In this document: positions 18,375 to 26,558 of the stretch, piece after piece
How the letters are laid out: each line of letters begins with the position of its first letter
Position numbering within the stretch: position 1 is the stretch's first letter
DNA from: Armatimonadota bacterium
GTDB lineage: Bacteria; Armatimonadota; UBA5829; DSUL01
Direction: 5' to 3'
Assembly (NCBI GenBank): GCA_020846715.1
Contig: JADLDK010000005.1
Location: forward strand, 1-64,000
DNA: 64,000 bases
Translations under genes and position numbers: made by a program
Notes under the pieces: model-generated
What the model was told of the DNA's origin: nothing
Seen by the model: only the letters and a program-made list of their open reading frames with translations
Databases searched by the model: none

Positions 18375-18761
18375 ATGGACGAAACACAGGCATCCAGGGG
18401 CGGGACGACGATGGACTTTGGGGTTTCCTCGGAGCGCCCCTCTCCGGCGATTGGGCTTGTCTCCGTGACGGGAGAGATTGACGTCTACACGTCCCCGCGC
18501 GTGCGCTCGGCAATGCTGGAGCACTTTGAGGCCGGTTGTACATCGCTGGTCGTAGATCTGTCCAGTGTGGACTATCTCGATTCCAGCGGCCTGGGGATTC
18601 TTGTTGCGGGTCTCAAGCGGGCGCGCGAACTCGGTGGCGAGGTGCTTCTGGTGACGACCAAACCTCGTATTATGCGTGTTCTTGAGGTCACGGGGCTGGA
18701 CAAAGTGTTCAACATTTCCGCGACAATGGATGAAGCGCTACAAAAAACCGAAAGGAAGTAG
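18375..18761 (+). CDS. STAS anti-sigma factor antagonist (RsbV/SpoIIAA-like)
   Basis: A 128-residue single-domain STAS protein. The phosphorylatable serine motif is present in VDYLDSSGLGILVAGLK near residue 60-75. In the Bacillus SigB/SigF switch the unphosphorylated form binds the anti-sigma kinase and frees sigma. It is the first gene of an operon with an RsbW-like protein, a SigB-type sigma factor and an AI-2E family protein. ATG at 18375 is preferred over a GTG at 18357, which has no binding site. Confidence 0.92.
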   Translation: MDETQASRGGTTMDFGVSSERPSPAIGLVSVTGEIDVYTSPRVRSAMLEHFEAGCTSLVVDLSSVDYLDSSGLGILVAGLKRARELGGEVLLVTTKPRIMRVLEVTGLDKVFNISATMDEALQKTERK

Positions 18762-18767
18762 GCCGGC

Positions 18768-19208
18768 TTGCAGGTGATGACCACTCCAATTATTGAGCTT
18801 AGGGTCCCGTGCAGCCCCGAATACGTTTCAGTGGTTCGCCTGGCCGTGCTGGGGCTTTGCGGACGTATTCCGCTGTCGTACGACGAGGTTGAGGATCTGC
18901 GGCTGGCGGTTGGCGAGGCGTGCGCGTCATCCGTGTACAGAGCGTCGCAGGTGGACAGCAACAATGCTCACATTCAGGTTGTGGGCGCAGTAGATTCCGC
19001 ACGTATTGTGCTGGAGATACGGGACGATGTGCCGCTGGCGCCGGAGACCGAATCAACGGAGGAAGACAGCGGGCTGGAAGCGGATTTCGACAACCAGCAG
19101 TTTCGCGTCTCTTTGATGCAGCTTCTGGTAGATTCTGTTGAGATTGGTGAGGCTGAAGGCGGCGGTCAGATTGTGCGCCTCGTCAAAAACTGTGAGTTGA
19201 ATGGATGA
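18768..19208 (+). CDS. RsbW-like anti-sigma factor, N-box degenerate
   Basis: A 146-residue GHKL-fold protein of the RsbW/SpoIIAB type by position and by the helix EVEDLRLAVGEACASSVYRA. In active serine kinases of this group the N-box has Asn four residues after the Ala-Cys (EACxNAxxHA); here it is Ser, and no clear DxGxG ATP-lid motif follows. It may bind sigma without phosphorylating the STAS partner, or the ligands may be shifted. TTG at 18768 has AAGGA upstream; an ATG at 18777 is the alternative. Its stop overlaps the sigma-factor ATG by four bases. Confidence 0.85.
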   Translation: MQVMTTPIIELRVPCSPEYVSVVRLAVLGLCGRIPLSYDEVEDLRLAVGEACASSVYRASQVDSNNAHIQVVGAVDSARIVLEIRDDVPLAPETESTEEDSGLEADFDNQQFRVSLMQLLVDSVEIGEAEGGGQIVRLVKNCELNG

Positions 19209-19972
19209 GCGAAAGCGGTAAACCCGCGGCGTCGAGAGTGCGTGAGCATTCTGAGTATCTCTTCAAGCAGTTCGCACAGACTAAAGACCCGGAGCTGCGC
19301 GCGGAGCTGGTCAACGCTCACCAGAATCTTGTGCACTATCTGGCCGCAAAATTTGCCAACCGGGGAGAGCCGCTGGAAGACCTCATCTCCGTGGGCAACA
19401 TAGGGCTGGTTAACGCCGTTGATCGATTTGATCCGAATCGTGGGATCAAATTTTCCACTTTTGCCACGCCCACTATTGTCGGTGAGATCCGCCGCTACTT
19501 CCGCGACAAAGCCTGGAGCCTGAAGGTTCCTCGGCGGCTGCAGGAGCTGAACCAGACGGCCTCGCGCGCCTCCGCGCGGCTTCTGCAAAAGCTGGGACGC
19601 GCTCCAACCATTGCTGAGCTGGCGCAGGAAATTCAAGCATCTGAAGAGGATACTCTAGCGGCTCTTGAACTGGCCAACGCCTATGAAACAGTGTCCATAG
19701 ACGCGCCGCAGTCTGGCGCTGACGGTTCCTCAACCACTCCCGGGGACACGATCGGATCGGAGGATGAGTCGCTTGGGAAGCTCGAAGCCTACGACGATCT
19801 GACGCGAGCGCTGGAGAGTCTCGGTGATCGCGAGAGAAGTATTCTGTATTACAGATTCTTTAACGATATGTCACAGACTGAGGTGGCGAAACGGCTGAAC
19901 ATCTCTCAGATGCACGTGTCGCGTCTGCAAAGCAAGGCGCTCAAACGGCTCAAGCAACTTCTGACAAAGTGA
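19205..19972 (+). CDS. SigB/SigF/SigG-type RNA polymerase sigma factor
   Basis: A 255-residue sigma-70 group 3 factor. Region 2 reads LISVGNIGLVNAVDRFDPNR then KFSTFATPTIVGEIRRYFRD, region 3 follows (VPRRLQELNQ), and region 4 contains the helix-turn-helix MSQTEVAKRLNISQMHVSRL. The ATG overlaps the anti-sigma stop (ATGA) and the stop overlaps the next gene (GTGA), so expression is tightly coupled. It probably directs a general stress or envelope regulon, held in check by the two upstream proteins. Confidence 0.95.
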   Translation: MSESGKPAASRVREHSEYLFKQFAQTKDPELRAELVNAHQNLVHYLAAKFANRGEPLEDLISVGNIGLVNAVDRFDPNRGIKFSTFATPTIVGEIRRYFRDKAWSLKVPRRLQELNQTASRASARLLQKLGRAPTIAELAQEIQASEEDTLAALELANAYETVSIDAPQSGADGSSTTPGDTIGSEDESLGKLEAYDDLTRALESLGDRERSILYYRFFNDMSQTEVAKRLNISQMHVSRLQSKALKRLKQLLTK

Positions 19973-21207
19973 GTCTGACGCCAACGCAGGATGAGCTTCC
20001 TGTCAGAGGCCGGGGGCTGGCTGCCGCGGCCCTTCTTCTTCTGCTGTTTTTGCTCCTGTTGTATCTGGTGCGCCGCGTACTGGCGCCGTTTCTGATTGCG
20101 GTAGCCATTGCGGCGCTTCTGGACCCGCTTATGGAGAGGCTCCAGGTTCGGGGGCTGCGCCGTGTCTGGAGTGTGATAATCGTCTATCTCCTCTTTTTTG
20201 TCGCATTTGGCGCATTCCTGACGTGGATTGTGCCGTTGACGTGGGGAGAGGTGCAGTCGCTGGTGTCCAACTGGCCCGGCTATCTGGCTCAGTTCAAAGA
20301 CTCATGGACGCATTTGTCCCACAGCCCGCTGATTCGCCGGCTGCCGCTGGAGGTTCCTCAGACTTACACCGAGCTCACATCGCAGCTTTCACACTACATC
20401 AACACGGTTGGCCCGCGCGCGCTCCAGAACACACTTGGCGGGGTAATAGGCACAGCCGGATACCTGGTCAACATTGTCATTATCCTCCTGGCCACCTTCT
20501 ATCTGCTCAACGACTGGCCGAAGCTGCGCAGGCGTGTTCACTACGTAATCCCGCCGCAGTTTCGCGATCAGGTCGTTGACGTGATGGATCGTGTAGGCGC
20601 GGTGTTTCTGGGGTACTTGCGAGGGCTGGTGACACTTTGCGGGCTCTATGGCATTTCCATTACCGTCGCATTGTCACTGCTTGGTGTGCAGTATGTGCTG
20701 GTGCTTGGGCTTGCGGCTTCTCTGCTGTACGCAGTCCCGTACGTTGGTTCTATCAGTCTTATCGTCCTCTCAGGTACGGTGGCTCTGGTTGGGTCTGGCG
20801 GGGATCTGCAGTTTGCTGGCGTCGTGATGCTGGTTGTGCTGGCTCTCAATCAGGTGTTTGACAGCTTTCTCACTCCAAAGATTCTGGGGAAATCCACTGG
20901 CCTGCATCCGCTGATCAGTCTGTTCGCTCTGATGGCGGGAAGCCAGCTTTTCGGGCTGGTTGGTTTCATCATCGGTGTGCCTGTAGCGGCCAGCATCGCC
21001 ATTGTCGCCTCCACGCTATATCCTCGCCTTTCCGAGCCTATTCCAGACTACGCCCACGTGCCCCCGGAGAAGCGAGCGGCGCAATCTGAAACCAAACTCG
21101 GCCATGAGGAGAAGCTGGCCGATGCTACGCCGGCGACCGGCGAGCCGCTAACTGGAGAGGTAAACGCGGGGAAGGGCAGCGTTGGAAGCGATACGCCGAA
21201 CGGGTAA
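19969..21207 (+). CDS. AI-2E family (PerM-like) membrane protein
   Basis: A 412-residue multi-pass membrane protein. Two N-terminal helices (from residue about 17 and 32), the pair near residues 62-90, a long periplasmic segment rich in Trp/Leu, then FLGYLRGLVTLCGLYGISIT and several C-terminal helices, ending with a charged tail. These are hallmarks of the AI-2E/UPF0118 exporter family; actual substrates vary (autoinducer-2, Na+/H+). It begins with GTG overlapping the sigma-factor stop. Its last 60 bases overlap the converging alr gene. Confidence 0.9.
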   Translation: MSLTPTQDELPVRGRGLAAAALLLLLFLLLLYLVRRVLAPFLIAVAIAALLDPLMERLQVRGLRRVWSVIIVYLLFFVAFGAFLTWIVPLTWGEVQSLVSNWPGYLAQFKDSWTHLSHSPLIRRLPLEVPQTYTELTSQLSHYINTVGPRALQNTLGGVIGTAGYLVNIVIILLATFYLLNDWPKLRRRVHYVIPPQFRDQVVDVMDRVGAVFLGYLRGLVTLCGLYGISITVALSLLGVQYVLVLGLAASLLYAVPYVGSISLIVLSGTVALVGSGGDLQFAGVVMLVVLALNQVFDSFLTPKILGKSTGLHPLISLFALMAGSQLFGLVGFIIGVPVAASIAIVASTLYPRLSEPIPDYAHVPPEKRAAQSETKLGHEEKLADATPATGEPLTGEVNAGKGSVGSDTPNG

Positions 21208-22251
21208 GAGGACTTCATCGCCGATCTGCGCTTCCTGAATGTCTGTTACATCTATCGAGCAAAGCTGCATTCCTACGCGACCTACAATGGGCGCCTTCTG
21301 ATTGCGCACTGTCGCATAGAGATGCTTCGGCGCTAACGAGCGCACGATACCTTTCAAGCCCGCGCGTGAAAGGCTGGCTGGCTGCATGCCAAGCCCTTCT
21401 GCCAACCCTGCACTGACGACCGCGATGCGCGACACACGCGACGTCTGATACTCGGAGCTGTAACCAATTGAGGCGCCGGGCGGCATAGAGCGAATCTGCA
21501 GAATGCGCGCTTTGAATGCCCAGGTCTGCTTTAGATTGAGCTCTCTGCCGGCCGGAGTCTGCCGCAGGTGAGCCGCCGGAAACTGACCGTACAGTAGCGT
21601 GCCGATGCGTACGGCGTCCAGTCTCGATTCCGGCAGAGCAAGGGAGGCGGCGCTGGCCGCGATGTGGCGCATAGGAATAGCGATGCCTTCGGCTTCAATC
21701 TCGGCGCAGCAGCGTTGAAACAGCTGCAGTTGCCTTGCGACGGCCGCTGCGCTGGCCCCATTGGCGCAGTGAGAATACACTCCCACCAATCTCAGAGACT
21801 GTTGCGCCATCAAAGCCTTTGCCAACTCCACTGCTTCATCCGGACGCACTCCCAGCCTGCCCATACCCGAGTCAATCTTGATCTGAGCTTCGATGAGTTT
21901 TTGCTGCTGGCTTGCCGCGTCGCTCAACTCCTGAGCCGCCTGGATGTCTGTGATACAGGCTGTCAGATCAAGCTCTACGGCGTGCTGGATGTCAGCGCCG
22001 CGCACAGGCGCCAGCAGCCAGATTCTTCCGGAGTACCCGGCTTCGCGCAGCGCCGCGGCTTCTTCCACAAAGGTGACCGCCAGCGTATCTGCTCCCACCT
22101 GCTGCAGGGCCAGTGCGGTTGCGTTCGCGCCGTGGCCGTACGCATCGCTCTTGACTACAGGGATCACTCGGCAATTTCCGAAGGCCGTGGACAACTGCCG
22201 GAAGTTGTCTTTCAGCGCGCTGAGATCGACTTCAATCCAGGCATGAGACAC
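21148..22251 (-). CDS. alr: alanine racemase
   Basis: PLP enzyme making D-alanine for peptidoglycan. The Schiff-base lysine is in VIPVVKSDAYGHGA (Lys34), and the opposing catalytic Tyr region is SIGYSSEYQT near residue 260. At 367 residues it is full length. The 3' end runs 60 bases into the antisense AI-2E gene. The FemAB-type gene ends three bases before its start, so the two cell-wall genes are likely one unit. Confidence 0.95.
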   Translation of the reverse strand: MSHAWIEVDLSALKDNFRQLSTAFGNCRVIPVVKSDAYGHGANATALALQQVGADTLAVTFVEEAAALREAGYSGRIWLLAPVRGADIQHAVELDLTACITDIQAAQELSDAASQQQKLIEAQIKIDSGMGRLGVRPDEAVELAKALMAQQSLRLVGVYSHCANGASAAAVARQLQLFQRCCAEIEAEGIAIPMRHIAASAASLALPESRLDAVRIGTLLYGQFPAAHLRQTPAGRELNLKQTWAFKARILQIRSMPPGASIGYSSEYQTSRVSRIAVVSAGLAEGLGMQPASLSRAGLKGIVRSLAPKHLYATVRNQKAPIVGRVGMQLCSIDVTDIQEAQIGDEVLLPVRRIASNAALPRVYLSS

Positions 22252-22254
22252 GGC

Positions 22255-23325
22255 TTATTCTATCTCCGACGCGGCTGCCCGTTTCTTCAGCATTCCAAGC
22301 GCTACGGGCGCCACTTTAGTCCAGGCCGTGTACATTGCGCGTGAGACAGGCAAATCATACTCGCCGACGTACTCGACAAACTGGGCGTTAAAGCCTGCCT
22401 TGAATCGGTTGAGGCCCTGAAGATGATCGTCTTCGGCGGCTTCCTGATTGCACGATACGCCCCGGAAATCATAAACCGCGCATCCCGCCTCGGCCGCCGC
22501 CTGCATCATACGCCACTGCATGAGGTGGTTTGGCATGACGTTGCGGTGTTCGTTGGAGCTGGCGCCGTAGGTGTACCACGCCTGTTTTCCAAGCACGTAC
22601 AGCAACGCGCCGGAAATTGTCTGGCCCTCGTACTCTGCGAGGAAGACACGGATGAGGCGGTCGGCGCTGAGCTCTCTCCACATAGAGTGAAAATACTCGC
22701 GCCCACGCACCAGAAAGCGGTCTCGCTTTGCGGTCTCCAGCAGGATGTCATAGAACGTGTCCACGTCCTGTGCGCCGCCCTCGCGAACAACAACCCCCTT
22801 GCGCTCCGCCAGGCGCACGTTGTAGCGCCACTTCGGTTTGAAGGATTCGAAGACTTGATCCAGCCCCGCAGAAAGATCCAGCTTCATCACGCATCGTGGC
22901 TGTGTCCCGCCGAATCCCGCGGACTCAATATGCCTGAAACCAGCCCTCCTCAGCGCCTCACGCACTCCGGGAGTGTCCGCAGGAACAGGCGGGTCAATCT
23001 TCACCAGGATAGCGCGCCGCTTGCGGGCCAGGCCTTTCAGTGCGTCTGTCAGCGCAACAAGCGCATCCGGCGTATTCCAGTTCAGCACGGGTCCTCGCGG
23101 ACAGTACAGGAGAGTAAAAGGCACTCTGGGGAGCCGTCGCTCCAGAGCAACACACGCCGCCACCGTGTCTGCTTCGTCTCCGACGCGCAGATAGTGAGCT
23201 TTCCAGCCGGACGCGGATTTCAGGCGCGCCCAGGCCGCCGTCTGAAGAACATCGCCGTAAGGGCTCTGGCGGATAAATTCGTGGAATGCGCCCCGGTCAC
23301 TTTCGGCGACGCTATGAACCTGCAA
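22255..23325 (-). CDS. FemAB/FemX-type aminoacyltransferase (GNAT fold)
   Basis: A 356-residue protein with the double-GNAT build of FemAB/MurM-type enzymes, which attach amino acids from aminoacyl-tRNA to the lipid II stem. Seen: SPYGDVLQTAAWARLKSASGW near the start, FKPKWRYNVRLAERKGV near residue 165-180, and KQAWYTYGASSNEHRNVMPN near residue 265. TTG at 23325 is strongly supported by AGGAGG eight bases upstream. Its position next to alr supports a peptidoglycan role. Which residue it adds cannot be read from the sequence. Confidence 0.88.
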   Translation of the reverse strand: MQVHSVAESDRGAFHEFIRQSPYGDVLQTAAWARLKSASGWKAHYLRVGDEADTVAACVALERRLPRVPFTLLYCPRGPVLNWNTPDALVALTDALKGLARKRRAILVKIDPPVPADTPGVREALRRAGFRHIESAGFGGTQPRCVMKLDLSAGLDQVFESFKPKWRYNVRLAERKGVVVREGGAQDVDTFYDILLETAKRDRFLVRGREYFHSMWRELSADRLIRVFLAEYEGQTISGALLYVLGKQAWYTYGASSNEHRNVMPNHLMQWRMMQAAAEAGCAVYDFRGVSCNQEAAEDDHLQGLNRFKAGFNAQFVEYVGEYDLPVSRAMYTAWTKVAPVALGMLKKRAAASEIE

Positions 23326-23455
23326 TACTCAAGCCTCCTGCTGCAACGGCGGTATTCTAGCATGTTTGTCAGCTCGAAGTGATTCGCCGCTCTGAAGAGG
23401 CCGCTCACATGCAAACTGGGCGGCAGCCAATGGGTTCTTTCCGGATACGCGTTCT

Positions 23456-24493
23456 CTAGTCCGGCGAAACAGGGGCCGATGTCATCGCGTTCAACATCTG
23501 AGTTCTTCTGGTCGCCTCGTCCACTTGATTGAGAACAAGCTTGCAGACTGCGCTCGCAATCTTCTCAAGCTGCAGGTTCGGGTTGGACTGCTTCAGAGCC
23601 TGAGTCCACTGCGCCGGCAACGCTGATGCCCCCCGAAGCGCGCCTGTGAGTGCGCCAGAGGCGGCTGCGGTCGCGTGACTCAATCCTCCATACGCCGCTG
23701 CAGCCGTTATGGCCGCCTGTGGGCGTCCATCGCTGGCATAGACGCACACCAGACCGACCGCCAGGGCTTCCAGTGGTGAGTTTCGCACGCCGGGCGACGC
23801 TGTCAGATGGCTGTCAATGGCCGGAGTAATGAGCGAGAGCGGGTGCGCGAGATGCTCGCGCGCAAACAGAGCCGCCCGCTGCAGGACGCGGGAAACTGCC
23901 GGGGGAGCGTATTCCAGCGCCGTGTCAAGCACTGTGGAAGGCTCGCTCTCAGGAAAAAACGCCGACGCTACGGCAGCGGCCAGAGTCTGTCCTGCTTCCA
24001 GGGAGGGACCCTCCGCCAGAAACCCGCATGCCGCACCTGTCCGCAGGAATGCCGCTTCCGGATCCCCCGGGCTTAAGGCTCCGAGTACCGCTCCCAGGTA
24101 CAGCGGTTCTGCCCCGGGCACCTCCGGAAGTCCCCGAACAGGCGTCACCGGGCGCGCGTGCGACCTTTCGACGGCAAGTCTCAGCGCCAGACTTGAGATA
24201 TTTCCCATCTTCTCAGCAGCCGTCAGAATGTCCCCGGATGCGGGCACATTCTCGTGTGAAAGCCCCAGCAGCGCGGCGTCAGCGGCCAGCCTGAGGGTTT
24301 CTGAAACCTCGCCGGCCGGATGTCTGTGTCCGTCGCTGTCGCTCCATTTCTGAAAGCTCTCGACTCGCTCGAACAGCTCAGCGACTTGCTGCCATGTGAG
24401 CCCGCGGTAGGTCTGCCCCAGCGCATCACCCGCAGCCAGACCCGCAAAGCAGCCGAGAATTCTGTCGAAGAGTTGACTCGATGTAATGTCCAT
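23456..24493 (-). CDS. ADP-ribosylglycohydrolase-like protein without the metal-binding aspartates
   Basis: A 345-residue all-helical protein of the ADP-ribosylglycohydrolase/DraG fold: RILGCFAGLAAGDALGQTYRG at the start and GALTGALRGASALP near residue 285. Active members bind two Mg2+ through a TDDT motif after the first helix and a DTD motif before the final Gly/Ala-rich helix. Here those sites read VSETLRLA and LSHATAAAS, so the ligands are gone. Probably a non-catalytic member. It stands alone on the minus strand between a 130-base gap and the phosphatase-like gene. Confidence 0.8.
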   Translation of the reverse strand: MDITSSQLFDRILGCFAGLAAGDALGQTYRGLTWQQVAELFERVESFQKWSDSDGHRHPAGEVSETLRLAADAALLGLSHENVPASGDILTAAEKMGNISSLALRLAVERSHARPVTPVRGLPEVPGAEPLYLGAVLGALSPGDPEAAFLRTGAACGFLAEGPSLEAGQTLAAAVASAFFPESEPSTVLDTALEYAPPAVSRVLQRAALFAREHLAHPLSLITPAIDSHLTASPGVRNSPLEALAVGLVCVYASDGRPQAAITAAAAYGGLSHATAAASGALTGALRGASALPAQWTQALKQSNPNLQLEKIASAVCKLVLNQVDEATRRTQMLNAMTSAPVSPD

Positions 24494-24531
24494 ATTCAGC
24501 TTATCGGGTTATTTGCGACATCGCAGCTCGT

Positions 24532-24999
24532 TTATGGCTGGGCGGAGCCCGCACACCGCGCCTGCAGGTGTCCGATGTCGTTCACACTGTCAATCATCCA
24601 CAATCCGCTCTCATTGAGCAGGAGGTTTACGGCTCCGGGCTGCTGTCCCATCCGGTGGCGCTGGGAAGCCGGCAGGCTGAGCAGGTGACACAGAATCATC
24701 TGGATGAGCGCAGTCTCCACCACAACAGCAACCGTGCGGGGCCCAGGCTGCCGGGCGATGGAGTCTATTTCAGCCATAGCCGTTTCTGGCTGTTCGCCTT
24801 CCACCGTCGGCAGGTTCAAGCGTCTGCGCGCGCGAAGACGGACATCCTGTGTCTTCGCTATCTCACTCGCAAGGTGATAGCTGTGCGGGTGTTCGCTGCA
24901 GAACACTACACGTGGCATCTCGCGGGACATGCGCGTCGCCACAGCCTCGAAGGCCGCAGCGCCCTCATCCGGACAGCTCGTCAGCCAAAATCTTCTCAT
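24532..24999 (-). CDS. histidine-phosphatase-fold protein without catalytic histidines
   Basis: A 155-residue product. The order of a first strand (MRRFWLTSCPDEG), a second with VVFCSEHPHSYHLASEIAK, and a late RTVAVVVETALIQMILCHLL follows the histidine phosphatase (phosphoglycerate-mutase-like) superfamily. The RHG motif after strand one and the late catalytic His (VsHgg) are both missing. ATG at 24999 lies two bases after the DoxX stop. A much longer in-frame reading upstream only reads through the DoxX gene in the wrong frame and is not used. Confidence 0.7.
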   Translation of the reverse strand: MRRFWLTSCPDEGAAAFEAVATRMSREMPRVVFCSEHPHSYHLASEIAKTQDVRLRARRRLNLPTVEGEQPETAMAEIDSIARQPGPRTVAVVVETALIQMILCHLLSLPASQRHRMGQQPGAVNLLLNESGLWMIDSVNDIGHLQARCAGSAQP

Positions 25000-25001
25000 C
25001 T

Positions 25002-25478
25002 TTACCACAGGATACTCCTGGACCCTCCCAGTTTTGCTCCGAACCCCCACGTTCGCCCTGCGCGGCCCGCAAACAGTAAAATCAGCACGAGCACTGCGAA
25101 TACATTGTTTGCGTCTAAGACATGCGAGATGCCGGGCGCAGGCGCGTGCGTCAGGTGGGAAGTCGCCAGCATCATAGCCACGCCGTGAACTGTACCGATG
25201 AGTGCGGCCAGCCCGCTGAGAAAGCCGGCTAAAAGACAGACTCCCACCAGAAACTCTGCCACTCCGATGGACAGCGCCGCTGTCTGGCTGTGGGGCAGGA
25301 TAACCTGCTGTAAGAACGCTTTGAACCAGGGGAACGGGTTGTCTTTCGCCCACGCTGCGACTTCCTGATGAAAGTGCAGCAGATACGGCGCCGCCAGCTT
25401 TGGCAGCGCGTTGTTGATGAAAAGCGCGCCGGTGACAATCCGGACGACTGCAAGCCAGCGTTTCATGCTTTCTGACAT
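25002..25478 (-). CDS. DoxX family membrane protein
   Basis: A 158-residue protein with four membrane helices typical of DoxX: VVRIVTGALFINNALPKLA at the N-terminus, a cytoplasmic loop with NPFPWFKAFL, LSIGVAEFLVGVCLLAGFLS, LIGTVHGVAMMLATSHL and a last helix VFAVLVLILLFAG. DoxX proteins are linked with thiol and respiratory-stress functions, but the role here is open. The start at 25478 (or 25466) avoids an unlikely N-terminal extension. Two bases separate it from the phosphatase-like gene. Confidence 0.85.
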   Translation of the reverse strand: MSESMKRWLAVVRIVTGALFINNALPKLAAPYLLHFHQEVAAWAKDNPFPWFKAFLQQVILPHSQTAALSIGVAEFLVGVCLLAGFLSGLAALIGTVHGVAMMLATSHLTHAPAPGISHVLDANNVFAVLVLILLFAGRAGRTWGFGAKLGGSRSILW

Positions 25479-25631
25479 GTGCTCGGGCGATTCCCTCCGT
25501 GGAAGCCGGCTGCCTGCGCGAAGCCAGCTTCCCAATCATAGACGCTGGATGGCTGTGGCGTCAACGCGAAGGCGCATTTCCCGCCTGGCCGAGAGCAGGA
25601 CGGACGCTGGTGAGCGCCGAAAGGGTCTGAT

Positions 25632-26558
25632 ATGAGATTGCCGCAACGTATTTTGAAGAGCTTTGTCTTATGTGTGCTGATAGGTTTGCCGGGCGCTCAG
25701 GCAGTTTTCAGCCAACCATACGGCGACTCCAAAAAGCTGGCGGATATCACCGCTCCCTTCCTCGCAGAGATTTCAGGCATCGCCGCATCCCGGAACAACC
25801 CGGGCATCTACTGGGTCCATAACGATTCGGGAGACGGCGCCTATGTCTACGCCATTTCCACGAGTGGCGAGGTCAAGGGCGTGTTCCTCGTTCGCTCAGC
25901 GGGAGCTGTGGACTGGGAGGACATCGCCTGGGGGCCGGGGCCGGACGGGAAGGGAAGCTATCTTTATCTGGGAGATATTGGCAACAACGATCTGGATCGC
26001 TGCCAGCGGACGGTCTATCGGATTCCTGAACCGAAGCTGCTTTCGGACCCCGGTACCAAAGAAGCGCCTCATCTCAGCCAGGAACCCACCATCTATCGCA
26101 CCTTTTCTTACCCGGATCATCCGCACAACTCCGAAGCCATGGCCGTGCATCCCCAGACAGGAGACATCTACATCATCACAAAAGAGCCAAAGGACCCCTC
26201 GACAGTCTATAAGCTTCCACGAGAGACGGAGCACTGGTGGGAGGCGAAGGTGCTCACACGGGTGGGTCAGATTGACGTCGCTCCAGACCTGATAACTGGC
26301 GCTGACATTTCTCCGGACGGCAAACACGTAGCTGTCAAGACATATCTCGGAATTCTTGAGTTCACCCTGCCGGACGGGGCAAAGAGCTTTGACGATATCT
26401 GGAAGAGCAAGCCGCAGCCAATCGCCGGGCCGGTGATGCGGCAGGCTGAAGCGATCTGTTACTCAAGTGATGGCGATGCGCTGCTGCTGACTTCAGAGCA
26501 GCTTCCCGCGCCTCTGTATGAAATGAAACGTCAGAGTCCGAGCTCAGACAAGCCGTGA
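25632..26558 (+). CDS. secreted beta-propeller-like protein
   Basis: A 308-residue protein with a signal peptide (hydrophobic residues about 10-27). The mature part has repeated beta-strand patterns: ISGIAASRNNPGIYWVHNDSG, VDWEDIAWGPG, YLYLGDIGNN, SEAMAVHPQTGDIYIITKE and ITGADISPDGKHVAVKTY. These resemble propeller blades of the esterase-like/phytase-like type. AAGGG seven bases before the ATG supports the start. Its end overlaps the next gene's GTG by four bases. Ligand unknown. Confidence 0.8.
   Translation: MRLPQRILKSFVLCVLIGLPGAQAVFSQPYGDSKKLADITAPFLAEISGIAASRNNPGIYWVHNDSGDGAYVYAISTSGEVKGVFLVRSAGAVDWEDIAWGPGPDGKGSYLYLGDIGNNDLDRCQRTVYRIPEPKLLSDPGTKEAPHLSQEPTIYRTFSYPDHPHNSEAMAVHPQTGDIYIITKEPKDPSTVYKLPRETEHWWEAKVLTRVGQIDVAPDLITGADISPDGKHVAVKTYLGILEFTLPDGAKSFDDIWKSKPQPIAGPVMRQAEAICYSSDGDALLLTSEQLPAPLYEMKRQSPSSDKP

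Noticed and set aside
24532-25539. A 335-codon open frame covering the DoxX gene and the phosphatase-like gene
   Set aside because: Its first half is DoxX in the wrong frame; the DoxX frame has four clear membrane helices, and the real downstream gene starts at 24999.
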